Below are positions 63,430-64,000 of a stretch of DNA of 64,000 bases, piece after piece. A model generated the notes under the pieces. It saw nothing but the letters and a program-made list of their open reading frames with translations, was not told the DNA's origin and searched no databases. The first letter of the stretch is position 1. Every line of letters begins with the position of its first letter. The stretch is taken from NCBI RefSeq assembly GCF_003605195.1, contig NZ_QYOS01000023.1, positions 310,001 through 374,000 on the forward strand, in the 5' to 3' direction. Made by a program: the position numbers and the translations under genes. The stretch is from Aurantiacibacter odishensis. Its GTDB lineage: Bacteria; Pseudomonadota; Alphaproteobacteria; Sphingomonadales; Sphingomonadaceae.

Positions 63430-64000
63430 CGCATCAAACCGCCGAGGATATTGCGCACGAAGGCATTGAGGCCCGTGCGCACCGGATCCGCACTGGATTT
63501 CTTGCCGAGCGCCGTCGCCACGGCAATCGAGGCCAGCGAGCCAGTCGCCGCCTTCACGGCGCTCTTGCCGGCCTTCTCCCACATGGAGGCGGTCTTGCGC
63601 GGCTGCTTGCGCACTTCCTCCACGCCCTTCTCTTCCACTTCTTCCGCCGTCTTCGCGGCATCCAGTGTCTTCTGCGCCAGCACTTCCTCTGCGCTCTCGC
63701 GGTCGACGCGCTCGTCGTACTTCCCGTCGAACGGGCTGACCGACTGGATGATCGCGCGCTCCTTCGCGTTCACAGGGCCAAGGCGCGAACGCGGCGGTTT
63801 GATCAGTGTGCGCTGCACCACAGTGGGCGCGCCTTCCTCGTCCAGCGTCGAGACCAGCGCCTCGCCAACGCGCAACTGCGTGATGGCCTCTGCCACGTCC
63901 AGATCGGGATTGATGCGAAACGTCTCCGCAGCCGCCTTGATGGCGCGCTGATCCTTCGGGGTGAAAGCGCGCAGGGCGTGCTGCACCCGGTTGCCCAGCT
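63426..64000 (-). CDS. DUF853 HerA-like ATPase, C-terminal part (5' end off window)
   Basis: The frame is open to the right edge (reading LGNRVQHALRAFTPKDQRAIK at the start), so only the last ~191 residues are visible. This matches the C-terminus of DUF853/YjgR-type P-loop proteins: AFTPKDQRAIKAAAETFR, AITQLRVGEALVSTLDEEGAPTVVQRTLIKPP and VDRESAEEVLAQ, followed by a long charged, membrane-proximal tail ending LNAFVRNILGGLMR. The P-loop would lie upstream outside the window. Some members are studied as bacterial HerA-like translocases of unknown role. Confidence 0.85.
   Translation of the reverse strand, partial: LGNRVQHALRAFTPKDQRAIKAAAETFRINPDLDVAEAITQLRVGEALVSTLDEEGAPTVVQRTLIKPPRSRLGPVNAKERAIIQSVSPFDGKYDERVDRESAEEVLAQKTLDAAKTAEEVEEKGVEEVRKQPRKTASMWEKAGKSAVKAATGSLASIAVATALGKKSSADPVRTGLNAFVRNILGGLMR

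Overview
The window is high-GC, gene-dense alphaproteobacterial chromosome. Protein styles suggest Sphingomonadales, probably an Erythrobacter/Altererythrobacter-like organism; this is inference from gene content and codon use, since there is no rRNA gene to settle it. I see no tRNA or rRNA gene, CRISPR array, insertion sequence, integrase or phage module. About 58 protein genes are supported. Genes often overlap by 4 nt within operons, and three convergent pairs share a CTAA or CTAG stop tetranucleotide.

Layout. 1-3.2 kb: a truncated secreted TPR-CHAT protein, a small lipoprotein and a base-composition-atypical GIY-YIG nuclease. 3.3-5.6 kb: class I ribonucleotide reductase large subunit with an NrdR-like box and a structured 5' leader; no small-subunit gene is in the window. 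6-15.7 kb: small membrane and lipoproteins, a DUF1330 protein, a universal stress protein, an amidohydrolase, an alpha/beta hydrolase with nadB, an ABC ATPase, zinc-binding small proteins, a DUF924 protein and two tandem endonuclease III-type genes. 15.7-25.4 kb: a serine beta-lactamase-family hydrolase, an OYE-family reductase, guaA, a tiny transcription unit encoding a 26-residue hydrophobic peptide, then gyrB, an AI-2E-family permease and an M50-like membrane protease. 25.4-30.8 kb: a leftward operon of leucine catabolism (ivd, mccB) followed by a PlsC acyltransferase, a DUF1295 membrane protein and an endonuclease/exonuclease/phosphatase-fold protein.

30.9-34.8 kb: an operon of an HWE histidine kinase translationally joined to an osmoprotectant-type ABC transporter whose permease and binding protein are fused. 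34.8-43.5 kb: a MidA-like methyltransferase with lgt, then glnD, a PLP-binding YggS protein divergent from a thiamine-phosphate-synthase-like gene across a perfectly palindromic 20-bp promoter, and ftsK. 43.6-46.7 kb: a three-gene operon of an outer-membrane beta-barrel, a 7TM protein related to the membrane part of inactive-transglutaminase fusions, and a RimK-like ATP-grasp ligase. This is the best candidate for a little-described system. 46.7-60.5 kb: SRPBCC and NTF2-like proteins, a siderophore-interacting reductase, a tannase-family esterase, a HerA-like ATPase, a secreted MetX-like hydrolase, alanine dehydrogenase, a thioesterase, an unknown membrane protein, oligopeptidase B and aminopeptidase P. 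60.7-64 kb: an operon of a periplasmic four-EF-hand protein with an OmpR-type response regulator and histidine kinase, then the C-terminal part of a DUF853 HerA-like ATPase running off the right edge.

Most of the window is housekeeping. The unusual content is in operon partnerships, RNA-level signals and small genes rather than in mobile DNA.
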